Source of the DNA: Zelopaecilomyces penicillatus
Taxonomy: Eukaryota > Ascomycota > Sordariomycetes > Hypocreales > Pseudodiploosporaceae
Assembly: GCA_005765155.1 (NCBI GenBank)
Contig: VCCP01000001.1
Coordinates: 2,356,001-2,420,000, forward strand
Direction of reading: 5' to 3'
Length of the DNA: 64,000 bases
Shown: positions 1 to 11,338 of the stretch, one piece after another
Position numbering within the stretch: position 1 is the first letter of the stretch
Layout of the letters: every line of letters starts with the position of its first letter
Position numbers and translations under genes: made by a program
Notes under the pieces: model-generated
The model's database searches: none
Seen by the model: the letters and a program-made list of their open reading frames with translations, nothing else
Told to the model about the DNA's origin: nothing

Positions 1-224
1 CAGTAAAACCAGGTCCAACTTGCGTGTTCACGCCCAATCCGTCTTTTTCCCTAGCGGGGTTCTTTTCACGAGGTTAAGACCGTAGTTACTCAAGCTTCAA
101 CAACCAAACTACAATATTCAAGACCTAAGCTCCTTGAATTCCAAGACTGAAGCACTTCAGACCGCTTCATCGCCGAGCAAAGTAAAAAAAAAACAGCAGC
201 GACACCAACCACAGGCTTGCCACA

Positions 225-1643
225 ATGTCAGACGACGACGCGGATCCTGAACTCCTCGCTCTCCTACGACAGCATCTCCTTGGAGCCCCCGTTGTCGAGG
301 AGGAGCCTGAGACAGGCGTACTCAAAGATGCAGAGTACGTCTACAATAACGGCATAGATGTGGCGATTGAAATGCGCGCAACCAAAAGCGCTGCCGAGAG
401 CATCTACGCTCAGATGCAGGAGAAGAACTACTCGACCGCCACATGGTCTCAGCACGAGCTCCACCCGCAGACTAAGGATGAGGCAACAGTGGCCTTCATC
501 TTCATCATGGACATGTTTAACTTTTCATTTTGGTCAGAGCTGCCAGATGATGAGAGATTTGCTGTCGAGTACAAGGGCAAGCGGTGGACCGGGTACTGGA
601 GTCTTGTGGCAGCCCTCCAAAGAGCCCTTGAAGAAGGTCCGTGACATTTTTTCTTTTATTATAAGTCTTCTATACAGGAAGTACTGGAAACTTCTAACGA
701 TTTTTCGATTTGCTCCATCTGCCATATCACCTGTGAAGTTCTCAAAGTCTGATATGGGTTACCATAGGCATTCCCATTACCGACCCTCATTTCTGGCAGG
801 ATGAAGAATGTAACCTGGAATCCCTGAAACACATATTCAGGTCCTGCACCGAGGAAGAAATGCCTCTGCTCCAAGAGCGCTTGGAGTGTCTGAGAGAATG
901 TGGAAATGTTCTCTACGAGGTAATACATCATGAAACCCGGTCCAGTAATTGCTAACCCAAACTATTCTTCCCCCAAATGCCATGTTTTGTATGTGTACAT
1001 TTCGCTAACAGCGAGAGATAACAGAACTACAACTGCTCCTTTACCAACGTCATAGCTGCGGCAGATGGATCTGCAGCTCGCCTTGTCAATATCCTTGCTC
1101 GAGACTTCCCTTGCTTCCGGGATGAGCACAAGTTTGAGGGTAGAAGCAAGCCAATTCGGCTCCTCAAGCGCGCGCAAATCCTCGTCGCAGACCTGTGGGC
1201 TTGCTTCGATGGCAAATCATACGGCGAGTTCCGCGACATCAACAAGATCACCATGTTCGCCGACTACCGGGTACCGCAGATCCTCATTACTCTGGGGGCG
1301 CTTTACTGTAGTCCCACAGTCATGTCGGCCATCCGTGACAAGAAGATGCTCGAGACTGGAAGCCACTGGGAGGTGCAACTGCGAGGTAATGTGTTTTATC
1401 CTTTGACATTGCTGTGGAGGCTCGTCAATGACCATCTGGGGTGTCAACGTGAAACTGACAAGATGAGCAGCATGCAGCATATGGTGTGTAGAGCTCATTC
1501 GGAGGGAAATCATGCGAGCTCATCCAGACGCCCACATCAACGCCATTCTCATTGATTTCTTCCTTTATGACAAGATGAAAGAGATGGAAGCCACTGGCGA
1601 GGAACCTCTTCCCCACCATAGAACGAGAAGCATTTGGTATTAA
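225..1643 (+). CDS. Queuosine salvage protein (queuosine 5'-phosphate N-glycosylase/hydrolase family, DUF2419)
   Basis: Four exons (225-636, 768-919, 1025-1385, 1492-1643) join in frame to 358 codons. Known of the family: it releases queuine from queuosine-5'-phosphate so the base can be reinserted in tRNA wobble positions. Seen: the family-like blocks ITDPHFWQ at the start of exon 2, FADYRVPQIL in exon 3 and the very C-terminal HHRTRSIWY, which ends directly at TAA and fits the usual end of the family. All three introns begin GT and end AG, and phases (1, 0, 1) agree. The ATG sits in a good context (CACAATGTC). Length is close to the usual 330-360 residues. It converges with the DNA polymerase delta subunit gene, leaving about 250 bp between stops. 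Assignment is by recognition of the conserved blocks. Confidence 0.9.
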
Positions 1644-1892
1644 TTTTGGCCAACTATAACGAATACAAGCACACCAATAAAACCAACGCAGCATGCTAGA
1701 GAAGACACGGGAGGCTACTACGACATACCAGAGAATAGAGGCGCACAAAAATAGAAGAAAAAAGCTTTGCATATACTAGGTATTCATATATCATACGCAT
1801 ATCATAGACGAGCCCAACCACTCCGCTTGAACGCCACAGGTCCTGAAATCCCCCAATACAGAACATCAATGTACCCGAATAAGTTAATGAAA

Positions 1893-2636
1893 TCATGCCG
1901 CTGAAGCAACAGGATTCAAGATGCGATCAATCTGCGCAGTCTCAAGCTCCGCACTATCCTTCTCTTCCAATGCCTCCTCTTTTAAAAGGACGGCTAGGAC
2001 CTCAATCGGGGGGTTCAGACCTAGGCGCTTAGCTCTGTTCCACCGTCTCATGCGTGTGATTCCAATGCAAGGCTATTTATCACATCTCGTGTCAGTTTTC
2101 CAACCTATACTGCTACTTGCAAAGCTCTGCTGGATATTCATGTCACTTACCCCATATTGTGAGCTAACATCAAAGTAACGCAGCACCTTCTCACTCAGGT
2201 CAAGACCCTCCTGGTGAACTCGAGGCGCTAGGCGTTGCTTCTCAATGGCCTTCCAATACTGGCTGATTTGCGCATCGGTCATCTTCTCAGCCCTTAATTC
2301 GACCTCGGACCTCTCTGGGATTTGCTCTTCCTCAGCCTTCTCCTCGACCTCATCCTCCTCATCCTCCTCGTCCTCAACTTCTTCCGGCTCTACGACAGCT
2401 TTTGGCTCAACAACTACCTTTGGTTCCTCAGGTATCACGCTGACCACATCGTCTGTAGTAGGGGCAGTCTCTTTCTCTGGGAACACAACCTTGGCAACTG
2501 TGCGGTTCTCAACTGCGCCCTTGACATCCTTTGGAATGGGCTTTGTGACCCGGGTCGAAAAACTAATGGTCGACTGTCCCTTGGTAGGCACGACCGGGCC
2601 ACGGGCGGCGCTGGCAGATTTCCTGGTTGTAGGCAT
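1893..2636 (-). CDS. DNA polymerase delta subunit 4 (POLD4/Cdm1 family)
   Basis: Two exons (2151-2636 and 1893-2072, intron 2073-2150 with GTAAGT donor) give 221 residues. The C-terminal part reads RYFDVSSQYG then PCIGITRMRRWNRAKRLGL and NPP, the hallmark of the small fourth subunit of DNA polymerase delta, which stabilises the replicative polymerase and helps PCNA contact. The N-terminus holds a likely PIP box, QSTISF at about residues 26-31, followed by a long Glu/Pro/Val-rich acidic linker (about residues 60-125). I start at the ATG at 2636 (MPTTRK) instead of the longer in-frame extension to 2720, because the PIP box is then close to the N-terminus as expected and the extension looks like leader. 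Upstream, at about 2901-2929, are an ACGCGA element and a CACGTG box. Confidence 0.9.
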
Positions 2637-3098
2637 CTTCCGTGAATATTGAGAAAGTGTCTCTAATGACGATAATTGACAAGAGAAACAAACACTGAGT
2701 TTTCTAGAGGTGATGTACAATAAATGATTCGTCTCTCATATGAATATCAATCTCGACCGCAATTGATTGGTGAGTGTAGTTTGGTAACCCGTTTCAACAG
2801 ATGAGAGTAGGTGAGCTGAAGATGGCGGTATCCGGGGTTATAGCGGCTGTTAGTGCGGTCATCATTGAGTTGTGAGGCTCATGTACCAGTTTTGGCGGGG
2901 CAACGCGAGGTTGGTACGATGTCACGTGAACTTCCACATGTCTGGCCGTGGTTGTAGGTGAGAGTGAGAGCCAATGGGAATGAAATGATTGGAATTTGAC
3001 AGATTGATGAATCGTTCCATAGTCTCTATTCTTCTACCAAGGCTCTGGCTTCCTGGCCAATATTTGCGTCGAAACTTGGTTTGATATCCTCATACTTT
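2637..3098. other. Intergenic: POLD4 promoter and SKI8 3' region
   Basis: No gene. It holds GTCACGTGA at 2921-2929 (E-box core CACGTG), ACGCGA near 2903 and an ATTGG (reverse CCAAT) near 2766. All lie upstream of the minus-strand POLD4 start and could serve it; ACGCG-type elements are known in S-phase gene promoters of yeasts, so this link is inference. Confidence 0.4.
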
Positions 3099-4259
3099 TC
3101 AGCTGCCAGTAGCTTCCCTGTAGAACGAAAGACTCCTGTTGGCACCAGCGGTGCAAAACATTTCGCTCTTGCCAGTCTTTGGGAGCCATTTCACTGACCA
3201 CAACGGCTTATCCGTCTCGCTATGGGTGGCAACGCATGCACTTCGCTCGATTGACCATACCTTGACCTTGCCATCCATCGAACCACTAAGGAGATACTCT
3301 CCAGAATCGCTCCAGTCCAATGAAGTGATCCAGGACGAATGCCCTGTTAGATTGCCCACGTGCTCGCCATGTTTCGTGTCGTAGATGGCAATGATTCCAG
3401 CGTCGCCTGCCGCTGCTATTCTGGTGTTTCCAGGGGAGAACGCAATAGCCCGTACGGGCTTGACCAGACCTAAATAGTATTCAGCATGTGAAGCAGTGAC
3501 AGCTTGAGGTTTAACTGAGACCATCTTACCGGACAATGAGTAGAGGATCCGACCTGTGTTGTTATTAAAGACGTAGACAGCACCATTTTGATGGCCACTC
3601 GCTGTGTACTTGCCGTCTTTGCTCAAATCAACGCACATACCAAAGCTCCCCGAGCCAGCACTCCCAGTTTCGTATTCTCGAATCTTAGATTTGCTCTGGC
3701 CCGCAATATCCCAGACGTTGACCCTTCCGTCATTCGTGGTGCTCGCTAGATAACCTCCATCTTCGCTGAGTGCGATTGCCCAAACTTCGCCAGGTTTTAC
3801 GGATGGGCCAGTGATTTCACCACCACTTTGCCATTCTCCCGTGGCCTTTTCTACCTCCCAGATCTTTACTTCGCCCCCAAAGCCAGCACTCGCCGCAAAA
3901 AGACCATTCCTGGAAGCGCAGATATGGTGACAGCCCAGTTTGTGGGCATCAGATATGGACTGCTTTAGTGGGAAGGAAGGGTCACTGGCATCATGGATGT
4001 GGAGCGTCGAAGAACCGCTTGCTGACAGCACAGCCCTGGGAGTTGCTGCTAATGAGAAAATGTCCGTGATATGGGCTAATGGATATCTCGTCAGTAAACC
4101 GTGCATATCGATGCAAGTGTTTTGCTCAGGCTCATGATCGTGTTCATGCTTGCGAATTGAGTGAACTGAACGGTGGGGTAAACGAGTTGGGCCGCGCACC
4201 ATTATCCACGGTGTGCGTGGTAAGATATTGTTTTGACTGTCATAATTCTCATTAGCCAT
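3099..4259 (-). CDS. ski8: SKI8/Rec14 WD40-repeat protein (superkiller complex; meiotic recombination)
   Basis: WD40 beta-propeller protein. Known role: Ski8 joins Ski2 and Ski3 in the cytoplasmic complex that feeds mRNA 3' ends to the exosome, and in many fungi also assists Spo11 in meiotic double-strand break formation. Family-typical strings are seen: NAHITDIFSL-like start, VKIWEVEKATG, GMCVDLSKDGKYTASGHQNG, HGEHVGNLTGHSSWITSLDW, and a C-terminal TAGANRSLSFYREATG. The conserved body is 3099-4075. The 5' end is uncertain. A strong intron is visible at 4076-4292 (donor GTATGT, branch TTACTGAC, acceptor CATTAG) that restores NNAHITDIF, but the exon above it has no in-frame ATG and hits TGA at about 4335. 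The coordinates given use the first ATG (4259) of the unspliced frame, which adds about 60 unconserved residues. Confidence 0.85.
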   Translation of the reverse strand: MANENYDSQNNILPRTPWIMVRGPTRLPHRSVHSIRKHEHDHEPEQNTCIDMHGLLTRYPLAHITDIFSLAATPRAVLSASGSSTLHIHDASDPSFPLKQSISDAHKLGCHHICASRNGLFAASAGFGGEVKIWEVEKATGEWQSGGEITGPSVKPGEVWAIALSEDGGYLASTTNDGRVNVWDIAGQSKSKIREYETGSAGSGSFGMCVDLSKDGKYTASGHQNGAVYVFNNNTGRILYSLSGKMVSVKPQAVTASHAEYYLGLVKPVRAIAFSPGNTRIAAAGDAGIIAIYDTKHGEHVGNLTGHSSWITSLDWSDSGEYLLSGSMDGKVKVWSIERSACVATHSETDKPLWSVKWLPKTGKSEMFCTAGANRSLSFYREATGS

Positions 4260-4295
4260 ACTCAAGTATTACATGTGTTTCGAGATACATACCAT

Positions 4296-4809
4296 TGTTG
4301 ATCCCTTTAGGCTGTTTTGATGTGTGGTGCTTGGTTCAAGCTCCGAGAAATCGCATTGGACAAGTGGTGGGGGTTTTGGTGACTGCACTGAAAAGAACGG
4401 CCTCGGGGGGGAAATGACGACAACAGACAACAGACCAAATGCACGCAAAACACGTTTGGTCAACAAAATACAAAACGGTTGATTTTGCACACTGTTTCAT
4501 TCTAGGATATCGGAGTTGTGACATATCTTTGTAATCTTTGTGTGGCAATATATGCACAGAATCTCTCAACAGCACCACTTTTCGGATCCAGCTACGTTGG
4601 CGTGGTCGTGCACTTGTCATTAAGAGCTTAATATGAGCAGAAATCGCTTTGCGAACATTTCTTTTGTCTATAACTACCACTGTACACGGCCCAGCCGAGC
4701 CAAACGCCGACAGTATGCATGATCTGACTGAATCGGATATACAAGTTTTTGATACAGACACCAGGCAGACTCCCTAATCGTCTTCATAGCTTCCTTTGCA
4801 TGTTATATT
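4296..4809. other. Intergenic between bL32m 3' end and SKI8 5' end
   Basis: About 500 bp. Both flanking genes are on the minus strand, so this should hold the SKI8 leader and promoter and the bL32m terminator. No further coding or repeat signal seen. Confidence 0.3.
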
Positions 4810-5255
4810 TTAAAACGGCTTTACGTTTGGATATTCTTGACGCCATAATGATTTCATTTCTAAATAGAATACCATGTTAGCAAATTGATGATGGTGAATG
4901 ATATAGGGTTATCGACTGTACCTTCAAGACAAGATTGGCATAATCGATGCGTTCGCTTGGTCTCACCGCACCCGGGACACTTGCACAAGTGGTTGACGTC
5001 CTTGAGAGCCTTGCCAGCCATCTGTCTATGTCGCTTTCGGGAGTGTGACACCTTGTTTTTGGGCACAGCTCGCAGTACAGAGTCCCAGATATCGTCAAGC
5101 AGTGTCGGTAAGTTGAGACTGACCCCGGGGATCGCAATGGAGACGGACGGAAATAGCGGCAGGGTGACTTGTCGGGTGGAAACGCGTGCCCAGCGAAGGA
5201 TAGAGAACGATGGCAAGGAGAGCCGAGGGAAAAGAGAGGCGGTAACTGCAGCCAT
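4810..5255 (-). CDS. mrpl32: Mitochondrial large-subunit ribosomal protein bL32m
   Basis: Two exons (4922-5255, 4810-4859; intron 4860-4921 with donor GTACAG, branch GCTAAC, acceptor TTTAG) give 127 residues. Known role: zinc-binding component of the mitochondrial 54S subunit. Seen: an N-terminal presequence-like stretch rich in Arg/Ser (MAAVTASLFPRLSLPSF), then VPKNKVSHSRKRHRQMAGKA, the conserved start of the mature L32 core, and a four-cysteine zinc site, CPGCG and CQSC, separated by a short basic loop. The last exon adds EMKSLWRQEYPNVKPF and stops. In the yeast protein the presequence is cleaved by the m-AAA protease; this is family knowledge. It is divergent from septin cdc10 with about 750 bp between the starts. 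Confidence 0.92.
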
Positions 5256-6001
5256 TGTGAATTTCGTGATGGATTGCCGCCGCTGCTACGGCTTTTCGGG
5301 GCTGGACGAGCTGCGGGCAAAGAGACACAGATGCGTGCAGGGCGTTCTTATCGGAGCAGGAACAGCAGCGAGGATTGAAGAGTTTGTTGATGCTGTCGAT
5401 ATAATCGATGCGGTCGTGGCCGCCGTCACTGGTAGCTTCGTCGTGAGGTTGGCTTGGATGCGCAAGAGGTGCGTGACCTGTGAAATTCCAGTACCCACCA
5501 AACAAAAGTCTGCTTTCGGCTGTCCAGTCTGAGCTCTGGCTGGTGGTTGCTCAATTGCCCAGTGAAATGGCGGACAGCGCTGGGCTAGAGCACACACACC
5601 TGGCGGGCCAATCACCGCCTAACCACGCACGGACGGGCCAATGGCCAATGGCTAGCTCCAAAAGCAAAACTCCCCAGTTGGTCCTCCCCCCTTTCTTGGT
5701 CCCTGCACCTGCCCCGGTTCCGAAATTATTGCTGGCCAAAGGCAAGACACGTCTGCCAGCCCAAAAAGTTCCCCTTCTCCAGGACCTGCCAAACCGACGC
5801 TCTGCAATCCTCCAAGTCCATCTTCACCACATCTTCCGCTCACCGTCCTCGTCTCTTCGCCTGCGGCTGCCTGCGTATTTCTCTCTCCAGCTCCCGAGGT
5901 TTCTTGGATTAGAGAAGAAATACAGCATCGATTTGCACTCTCTTTAGAATCCATCGCACTACACCCCCTTAGCATCAATCACCCCCCATACCGCAGTCAA
6001 G
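5256..6001. promoter_or_regulatory. Divergent promoter between bL32m and septin cdc10 with three CCAAT boxes
   Basis: Three plus-strand CCAAT pentamers lie at 5608-5612, 5638-5642 and 5645-5649, inside 42 bp, a density that suggests HAP-complex binding. The segment 5690-5990 is CT-rich, as expected of the cdc10 leader. The open frames across this segment (for example on the minus strand up to 5505) look like shadows: no recognisable family and no splice support. Confidence 0.5.
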
Positions 6002-7196
6002 ATGGCCGCCATGCCCCCCAGCACCATTTTGCCCAACAGCCACGTCGGTTTCGATAGCATCACTTCTCAGATTGAGCGCAAGCTGCTGAAAAGAGGATTC
6101 CAGTTCAACGTTATTTGCGTTGGTGAGTAGTAAATTCCATTGCGTTTCCCCCGCATGCACTCTGTCATCCGTTTGTGCCAAGTGGCTGCTCGCTTGCTCT
6201 CAAGGTTTCCACAGCTAACCCTTTGTTTCTGCTTGCAGGTCAGACTGGTCTTGGAAAGTCAACGCTCATCAACACCATCTTCGCGTCTCACCTCATCGAC
6301 TCCAAGGGTCGTCTGCAGCCCGATGAGCCCATTCGCTCTACCACGGAAATTCAGGGGGTTTCCCACATCATTGAGGAGAACGGCGTTCGTTTGAGGCTCA
6401 ACATTGTCGATACCCCTGGCTACGGTGACCTGGTCAACAATGACCGCTGCTGGGATCCCATTGTCAAGTATATCAAGGACCAGCACTCCGCATACCTGCG
6501 AAAGGAGCTCACTGCTCAGCGAGAGCGCTACATTCAGGACACCCGCATCCACTGCTGTCTGTTCTTCATCCAGCCTTCTGGCCACTCCCTCAAGCCTATT
6601 GACATTGTTGTCTTGAAGAAGCTGTCGGACGTTGTCAATGTTGTTCCTGTCATCGCCAAGGCCGATACCCTGACCGCTGAGGAGCGACAGGCTTTCAAGG
6701 AGCGCATTAAGGCTGAATTTGCTTTCCACAACCTCAAGATGTTCCCGTATGATAACGAGGAGTTTGATGACGAGGAGCGAAACTTGAACCAGCAAATTAA
6801 GGTATGAACAGAGCGCCAGCGATCAAACAAAAATGCATCACTAACCTTTTCAACTAGACCCTTGTGCCCTTCGCCGTTGTTGGATCCGAGAAGAACATCA
6901 TTGTCAATGGCAAGCAGGTGCGCGGCCGCCAAAACCGATGGGGTATTATCAATGTCGAGGATGAGAACCACTGCGAGTTTGTTTATCTGCGAAACTTCCT
7001 GCTGCGAACCCACCTCCAAGAACTCATCGAGACCACGTCTCAGATCCACTACGAGACCTTCCGTGCCAAGCAGCTTTTGGCTTTGAAGGAGAGCAGCGCA
7101 CATGGAGGTGGTGGTGGTGCTAGCCGGCCCATCAGCCCTGCTGCCGACCGAGAGATGAGCCGAGGCTCGCAACGGATGGGCATGAACGGCTACTAA
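6002..7196 (+). CDS. cdc10: Septin, Cdc10 group (AspD-type)
   Basis: Three exons (6002-6122, 6239-6801, 6858-7196) give 340 residues. Known role: septins are GTP-binding proteins that form hetero-oligomeric filaments at septa, hyphal tips and cell cortex; Cdc10 is the short core subunit without a C-terminal coiled coil. Seen: the polybasic membrane-contact stretch KLLKRGF, P-loop GQTGLGKST (about residues 41-49), switch DTPGYGD, AKAD for guanine recognition, and the septin unique element running to about residue 305. The C-terminus is short and Gly/Ser-rich (GGGGGASRP) with no heptads, and the N-terminus MAAMPPSTILPNSHVGFD fits the Cdc10 group. Both introns are GT-AG and phase-consistent. Confidence 0.95.
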
Positions 7197-7885
7197 GCCT
7201 TTGCTTATGCTTGTCTTTTGGTTTAGCTGGAGAAGGAGCGATGGTGTCCATTAGCGGCAAGGCAATCTGCCACTTTTACGAGCTCCAACATCTTTTTGAC
7301 GGTGTAATGTGAAGGAAAAAAGGGCTGTGTGTTAATGCTGGGAAAAGAAGGCATTCTTCTCGCATTGCGACGCGATTGGAGAGCCTCTCATCTTACCGTC
7401 GAACAATTACGCGAGTGGAGTTGCTGTGGACGGCCTGGCTGTTTGTGCCAATGTATTGTTCAAGGTGCCCTGGCGTGTCGGAACTGGCAACTCGGCATTC
7501 GGTATGCCCCGATTGCAGCCTCTATTTCTAGTCGCCTTTTTACGCTTTTTATTGTTTTTAGTAGTAGCCTCGGAGCCCTCCTTGACCATATTTTACGCTT
7601 TAATTAAATCCCTATCTCGCGCTCGAATCTTGTAACAGAGTTGGCTTATGATCCCCCTGGAGAAATTGAACAAAGAGGTTTCTTCACGTGTTCTTGAAAC
7701 TAGGAAAGCCAGCAAATGCACAATGTCTACCATTTAGACGAGTTTAACTTCAATGTGTCATGTCTAAATTGCTGGATAGGTATCTAATATGCGTATTCTA
7801 CTGCCTCTATAGTACTTGGCAGTGCTGCAATGCTACCACGCTATTCGGTCGCCGCCTGATGAGATTCATCTTGCGCCGTTGTCTT
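7197..7885. other. Convergent 3' regions of cdc10 and guanylate kinase
   Basis: About 690 bp. I see no conserved coding segment. Overlapping short open frames around 7329-7635 on both strands have no recognisable features and probably lie in the septin 3' UTR. Confidence 0.3.
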
Positions 7886-8729
7886 CTATGAGTCAAGAGG
7901 CTTGTAAACAAACTCTTCAAATTCCTTATAAGCCTTTTCAAGATCATCGTTGACCAAAATCTTGTCATGCACACCGGGTGTCTTTGAGTACTCCAGCTCA
8001 TTCTTCGCCTGGGCGAGTCTCTTCAGGATGCTGTCTTCTTTTTCGGTACCTCGTCCACGTAGCCGTGATTCGAGAGCTTCCACGGATGGAGGCGAGATGA
8101 AGATGTAGCGGGCGTCGATGTTGGATTGCTTAATCTGCTTAACACCCTGCAGTTTGTGAGTTGCCATTCAATCTTCATATGTATTTCAGTGTTCTTTGGA
8201 TTCGATTTGCATATTCATACCTCCATCTCAATGTCTAGCAAGACAACCCTGCCCTTTTTGGTCTGCTCTTCAATCGTCATCTTGCTAGTGCCGTACCGGT
8301 TGCCGCCAAATTTTGCGTGCTCAACAAAGCCGTCTTTTTCGATGAGGTCCTCGAATTCCTCCATGGGGACGAAGTGGTAGTGAACACCATCCTGCTCACC
8401 GGGGCGAGGAATGCGAGTGGTATGTGAGACAGAGAGACAAAAATTGTTTGGGTGGTTCTCGAAGAGACGGTTGTAGAGCGTGCCCTTGCCGACTCCAGAG
8501 GGGCCGGAGACGACAATGGGGCGGGTATCTGAAGGGGCTATTCAATAGCAGGATGTTAGTCTTTTTGCAGTTTCCAGAGGCTGTTACTTATATGTATGTA
8601 TACAAGTGCTTTTATGTAGAAGAAAAAAAAAGATATGTCCATTTAGGTGCCCCGCATAGTGGGATGCAGAGGCAAAGGAATTATGAAAATTGGGAGTAAT
8701 ATCTGAGGAGCACACTTACGAGTAGCCAT
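7886..8729 (-). CDS. guk1: Guanylate kinase
   Basis: Three exons (8720-8729, 8221-8537, 7886-8146) join to 195 residues. The enzyme phosphorylates GMP to GDP with ATP in the cytoplasm and supplies GTP, including for GDP-mannose-dependent glycosylation. Seen: the P-loop GPSGVGKGT near the N-terminus, then the GMP-binding region SVSHTTRIPRPGEQDGVHYH, the FGGNRYGTS element, VLLDIEMEG, and FISPPSVEALESRLRGRGTE with the lid arginines. Length is normal (yeast Guk1 is 187 residues). The first exon is only 10 nt (ATG plus seven bases) followed by a 182-nt intron; the start is chosen because ATGGCTACTC with GTAAGT joins cleanly to CCCCTTCAGATACC in the next exon. Confidence 0.95.
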
Positions 8730-11338
8730 TGTTCCAAGTAATCTAATTCTCTGGTTATGGAGAGTTCGTGTATGTAGGAGGAAAGTCAACGAGTTGCGTA
8801 AAGGGAGGATGGCGAGGCGTGGAGACATGAGACGAGATGCCGTGTGGAGGAGGGGCCAAATTTGTCGGGATGTGAGTCTGCAGTCACCGAACGTGGAGTC
8901 TCGGTGAGCTGGTTTCGGGGGTGGGGTGATGTTGGAGGGCAGAGCTGCAAAAAGGGTAGGCGGTGACTCAGTGGGGGTTCTCCACCAGAGCTTTGAGCTG
9001 TCACATCAACTTTAGTTTATACTATATGAGGAACAACCCTGTTGCTGGTGCTCTAAAAAGTGGACGTGGGAATAGTGAAGTGAGGCTGCATTCGAGTTTG
9101 ACGTTGAAAAACTGAGGAGAAAAAAAAAAAAAAAAAAAGCTATCAGGCTAGAATTTATATCAATTCGAAGGAGCTGTTTTTACAGGGACGTCGCTAAATA
9201 CTGGTCTTTAACTTGGTGGCCCAAAATATGTTATTTAGAGCTATAGGCTTAAGCCCACTATGACTTTGCATTGAAAAACCTGGAGAATTCATGGAGATTT
9301 AAGGAAATCGATAGTTGATTGGCGTAGTGCTATGGTTGAACTAGGTAGTAGTCAGCATGATGAGACTGTTTTATATTTTGATGAGACACTGTCGATTGAG
9401 CTTCTAAGAATGACACTGACAATCTTTTTTTGTTCGCTAACTTATCGTGCCCTTTGCAATATGGAGACCGCAATTACTATGCAGGTGCGTCTCATATAGA
9501 TAGACTTGGCGAATCACTCAAGGCGATGATTGTCGAAAAGTCACCTTGAATTTTGTCGACTAACATTTCTGATGAGGACCGAATCCGCGTACTATTTTGT
9601 TACTAGGGATAGCACTGCGTTTAGGCGCTTGCATTTTCATAGTGTGGTGTGGCTGAGAGGTTCGCTTTCACGACTCTGAACAAAAGTCCTTTGGATCAAC
9701 AAATCATTGGCGACACTGGGAAGGTCTACTGGTAGTTGACATTTTAATCTAGGAATTTTTTTGAGATTTAGCATCGATTGTGAGAATTGGGTGCATCAGT
9801 TATTCAATCGCGATAATTAGTGCAGTGGTTCACAATGTTTCACCAAGTGAGTACTCTGGCAAGTTTCAAGACGGTTCAATTGACACTCTATACTTGTGCT
9901 TGTGCATGCTGGCGCATCCCCTAATTTGCTGTCTTGGCACTCTTCATGCGCGCGGCCTCTTTTGTCATCCACCTATCACTGGCATCGTGGATGTTTGGCT
10001 GTGTCTCATGCTACACTCTCCAAGTTACGCAAAAATCTCTATCCGCGTTGTAGCAATGTATTATAATGATGAAGTAGAGCAAAAATAGGGGCAAGGGGAT
10101 CATCAACACAAGCGCGACAGAGGCATGCCATGTTCCATCCATACAAGAAGAAGAAAAATGCTAATAATCAATCGCTTTTCAATGGGTAGTCTTTGTTTTT
10201 ATTACCTATCCCGTGATGATGTTGCATAATTATATTCCAACCTCACTATATATGCATGTGCACTTGTGCAACACAACGCCCCCCGGCCTCATGTTCAGCG
10301 TCATATCGTGGAGAGATCTTGGCATCGACGATGGTGGCGGTGGAGTTGTTGTTGCAGCTTGCGCCTGTACCTTGTAGGGAGTTTGGGGGGGACCTTTAGC
10401 CAACATTATGAAGGTCCCAACTTCGTGATATCGTGTAATACGGAGTAATAGGTACGGATACGTAGCTGAGAGAAATAAAAGGGTTTGGTGTCGTCAAATA
10501 CCGAGGTGCATTCTTGCACAAATCAGGGCCCTTGGCTGGGCTTATACGACGGCCCGTGTGTACGGCGCAACCTCGTACCTGCATTCGTTGATATTAGGGG
10601 ACGCTCTTAGCGCGCAATTTAAAGCCAGTTTAGGCTGGTTCTGGCCAGTTTGGTCAGGGTGGGGACTCTATAATACGGGCTTCTACAGGCACATTGGAGT
10701 GTTCAGCCAGACTTGGCTCCGACGCTAGTGACGGCAGAACGGATAGATGCCAATCTGCCAACGGCCGCAGCGATGCCTGTGACAGACGACCCTGACAGCG
10801 ACGGTCTTCAGGAGGGCTGGTCCCCTGGGGTGAACCTGTGGGGGGGTTCTCTTATGGCAGTGAATACGGTGATGAACAGTGATAGCCTACCAACGTGGGC
10901 AGGCTGGGTGGTGTTCGTATTGCTGGCGCTTTCCTAATATAGTTGGGTGGGCATCGCATCGTGACATTCAACGACCCTTCCCTTTTTCCCTCCTCGCTTG
11001 GCTTTTTTTCTCCCCTCCCCCCATTCACCATCATTCTTGCCGCCCCACGCTCCTTAACAGCTTCCAACTTGCCCTTTTGAAGGCGTCGGTTGCGTCGCAA
11101 ACTGCGCGGTTTTTGCTTCTTAGTCGCTCCTTCGTGCTCTGTACACACAGTGCCTCGCTCCCTTGCTCCTTCTAACCTTCTACCCTTCTTTGCGCTGCCT
11201 CTCCGTGTGTTTCAGCACATCGCACCAATCCGGCTTCGCTTCGTGCCCTCCTTTCATTCTTGAATCCATCACCAGGGCTACATCTAGAGATATTATCCAT
11301 TTGCAACCGCAGCATCCATCCATCGCCTTTTTAGAACC
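8730..11338. other. Long intergenic region upstream of GH72 gene
   Basis: 2.6 kb without a gene I can support. Contents: an 18-nt A tract at about 9121-9138; AT-rich unstructured sequence 9150-10250; a TATA-like CTATAATAC near 10668; and a strongly CT-rich stretch at 10970-11338 that is probably the promoter-proximal region and leader of the GH72 gene. The open frames at 9780-10088 and 10713-10937 (+) lack recognisable domains or splice support. Confidence 0.35.

Noticed and set aside
2245..2652. 135-codon plus-strand frame opposite POLD4
   Set aside because: Poly-Ser mirror of the acidic Glu linker of POLD4.
5095..5505. Minus-strand frame upstream of and overlapping bL32m
   Set aside because: Other frame of the bL32m first exon and its leader; no domain.
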